Assembly: GCF_015999335.1 (NCBI RefSeq)
Contig: NZ_JAEACP010000005.1
Span: 162,536 to 226,535 of the forward strand
DNA: 64,000 nt
DNA from: Tabrizicola soli
Lineage (GTDB): Bacteria > Pseudomonadota > Alphaproteobacteria > Rhodobacterales > Rhodobacteraceae
Direction of reading: 5' to 3'
Part shown: piece after piece, positions 63,893-64,000 of the stretch
How the letters are laid out: every line of letters starts with the position of its first letter
Position numbering within the stretch: position 1 is the first letter of the stretch
Position numbers and translations under genes: made by a program
Notes under the pieces: generated by a model
Told to the model about the DNA's origin: nothing
Database searches by the model: none
The model's input: the letters and a program-made list of their open reading frames with translations, nothing else

Positions 63893-64000
63893 GTTTCAGA
63901 GCCAGAACATGACGGTTGCTGCGAGGGCGATAGCGGAGAAGAAGGTTTCCGGGCATCTGTCGTATCGGGTGGCAACGCGTCTCCAGTCCTTCAGCCGGCC
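63876..64000 (-). mobile_element. IS5-family insertion sequence, one end
   Basis: The right edge contains the 3' end of a transposase and about 20 bases of flank up to CTAG (63873-63876 region). The proposed outer boundary after TA at 63875 is inferred from the insertion preference of IS427-like elements. The other end lies beyond the window. Confidence 0.65.
63896..64000 (-). CDS. IS5-family transposase (C-terminal 34 residues, N-terminus outside)
   Basis: Reading leftwards from the window edge the frame gives RLKDWRRVATRYDRCPETFF, then ALAATVMFWL and a stop at 63896. The segment WRRVATRYDRCPxTF is the characteristic C-terminus of IS5/IS427-type DDE transposases. Only the C-terminal 34 residues are in the window, so completeness and activity cannot be judged. 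It is antisense to the AT-rich orphan gene and ends four bases from that gene's stop codon. Confidence 0.85.
   Translation of the reverse strand, partial: GRLKDWRRVATRYDRCPETFFSAIALAATVMFWL

Overview
The window is a very GC-rich stretch of chromosome, apart from its last ~700 bases. Gene content and protein sequences point to an alphaproteobacterium of the family Rhodobacteraceae (Rhodobacter/Paracoccus-like). Pointers are the PuuE-UraD fusion, a membrane urate hydroxylase with a cytochrome c tail, a DUF5928-type glycosyltransferase beside a sulfotransferase, DUF2125, DUF1285 and a CHCC zinc-finger protein. Coding density is high, many neighbouring genes overlap as ATGA, GTGA or TGATG, and no tRNA, rRNA, CRISPR array or replication origin was seen. 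The only mobile element is an IS5-like transposase fragment at the right edge.

Region by region. 1-2.4 kb: an ABC exporter pair (ybbP-like permease, cut by the left edge, and ybbA-like ATPase) divergent from a tesA-like GDSL esterase. 2.4-4.3 kb: fatty acid hydroxylase, ferredoxin-like protein and SixA-like phosphatase. 4.4-13.2 kb: a purine (urate) catabolism region with an NCS2 permease, ureidoglycolate lyase, ureidoglycine aminohydrolase, an allantoinase-OHCU decarboxylase fusion, HIU hydrolase, a LysR regulator and urate hydroxylase. An unrelated DUF2125 gene sits inside it. No allantoate amidohydrolase is present. 13.4-21.5 kb: polA, a HIT protein, glycosyltransferase/sulfotransferase, CHCC zinc finger, hydroxypyruvate isomerase-like protein and DUF1285. 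21.8-28.5 kb: a four-gene MoxR-DUF58-DUF4159-membrane protein operon. 28.6-34.4 kb: an amine oxidase-like flavoprotein, DUF599 and the glycolate oxidase operon glcDEF behind a probable GntR-type operator. glcDEF makes glyoxylate, the same product as the ureide pathway.

34.6-43.8 kb: tandem trypsin-like proteases, Hsp20 behind a heat-shock-type promoter, a secreted repeat protein, an ECF sigma factor coupled to a membrane von Willebrand A protein, a peptidoglycan-binding protein, YghU, succinate-semialdehyde dehydrogenase and a coiled-coil membrane protein. 43.8-49.5 kb: an OmpA/BON protein, ubiA, rsmE and glutamate-cysteine ligase. 49.7-56.6 kb: plsY, a dihydroorotase-like protein without its metal ligands (PyrX type), a run of small membrane genes, pyrB, a family-4-like uracil-DNA glycosylase without its Fe-S cysteines, a LysE exporter and moaB. 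56.7-63.1 kb: an RND efflux pair, a DsbD-N-like periplasmic protein and YqgE/AlgH. 63.2-64 kb: an AT-rich two-TM orphan gene whose 3' end seems to be replaced by an IS5-family element.

Non-coding signals worth attention are a double palindrome present twice with compensated arm changes (21605-21649, 43403-43447), a leader hairpin that would pair with the ribosome binding site of the ureidoglycolate lyase gene, three 21-bp repeats upstream of the peptidoglycan-binding gene, and the IS/orphan junction. I saw no clear new defence or biosynthetic system. The AT-rich orphan at the right edge is the best candidate for part of one.
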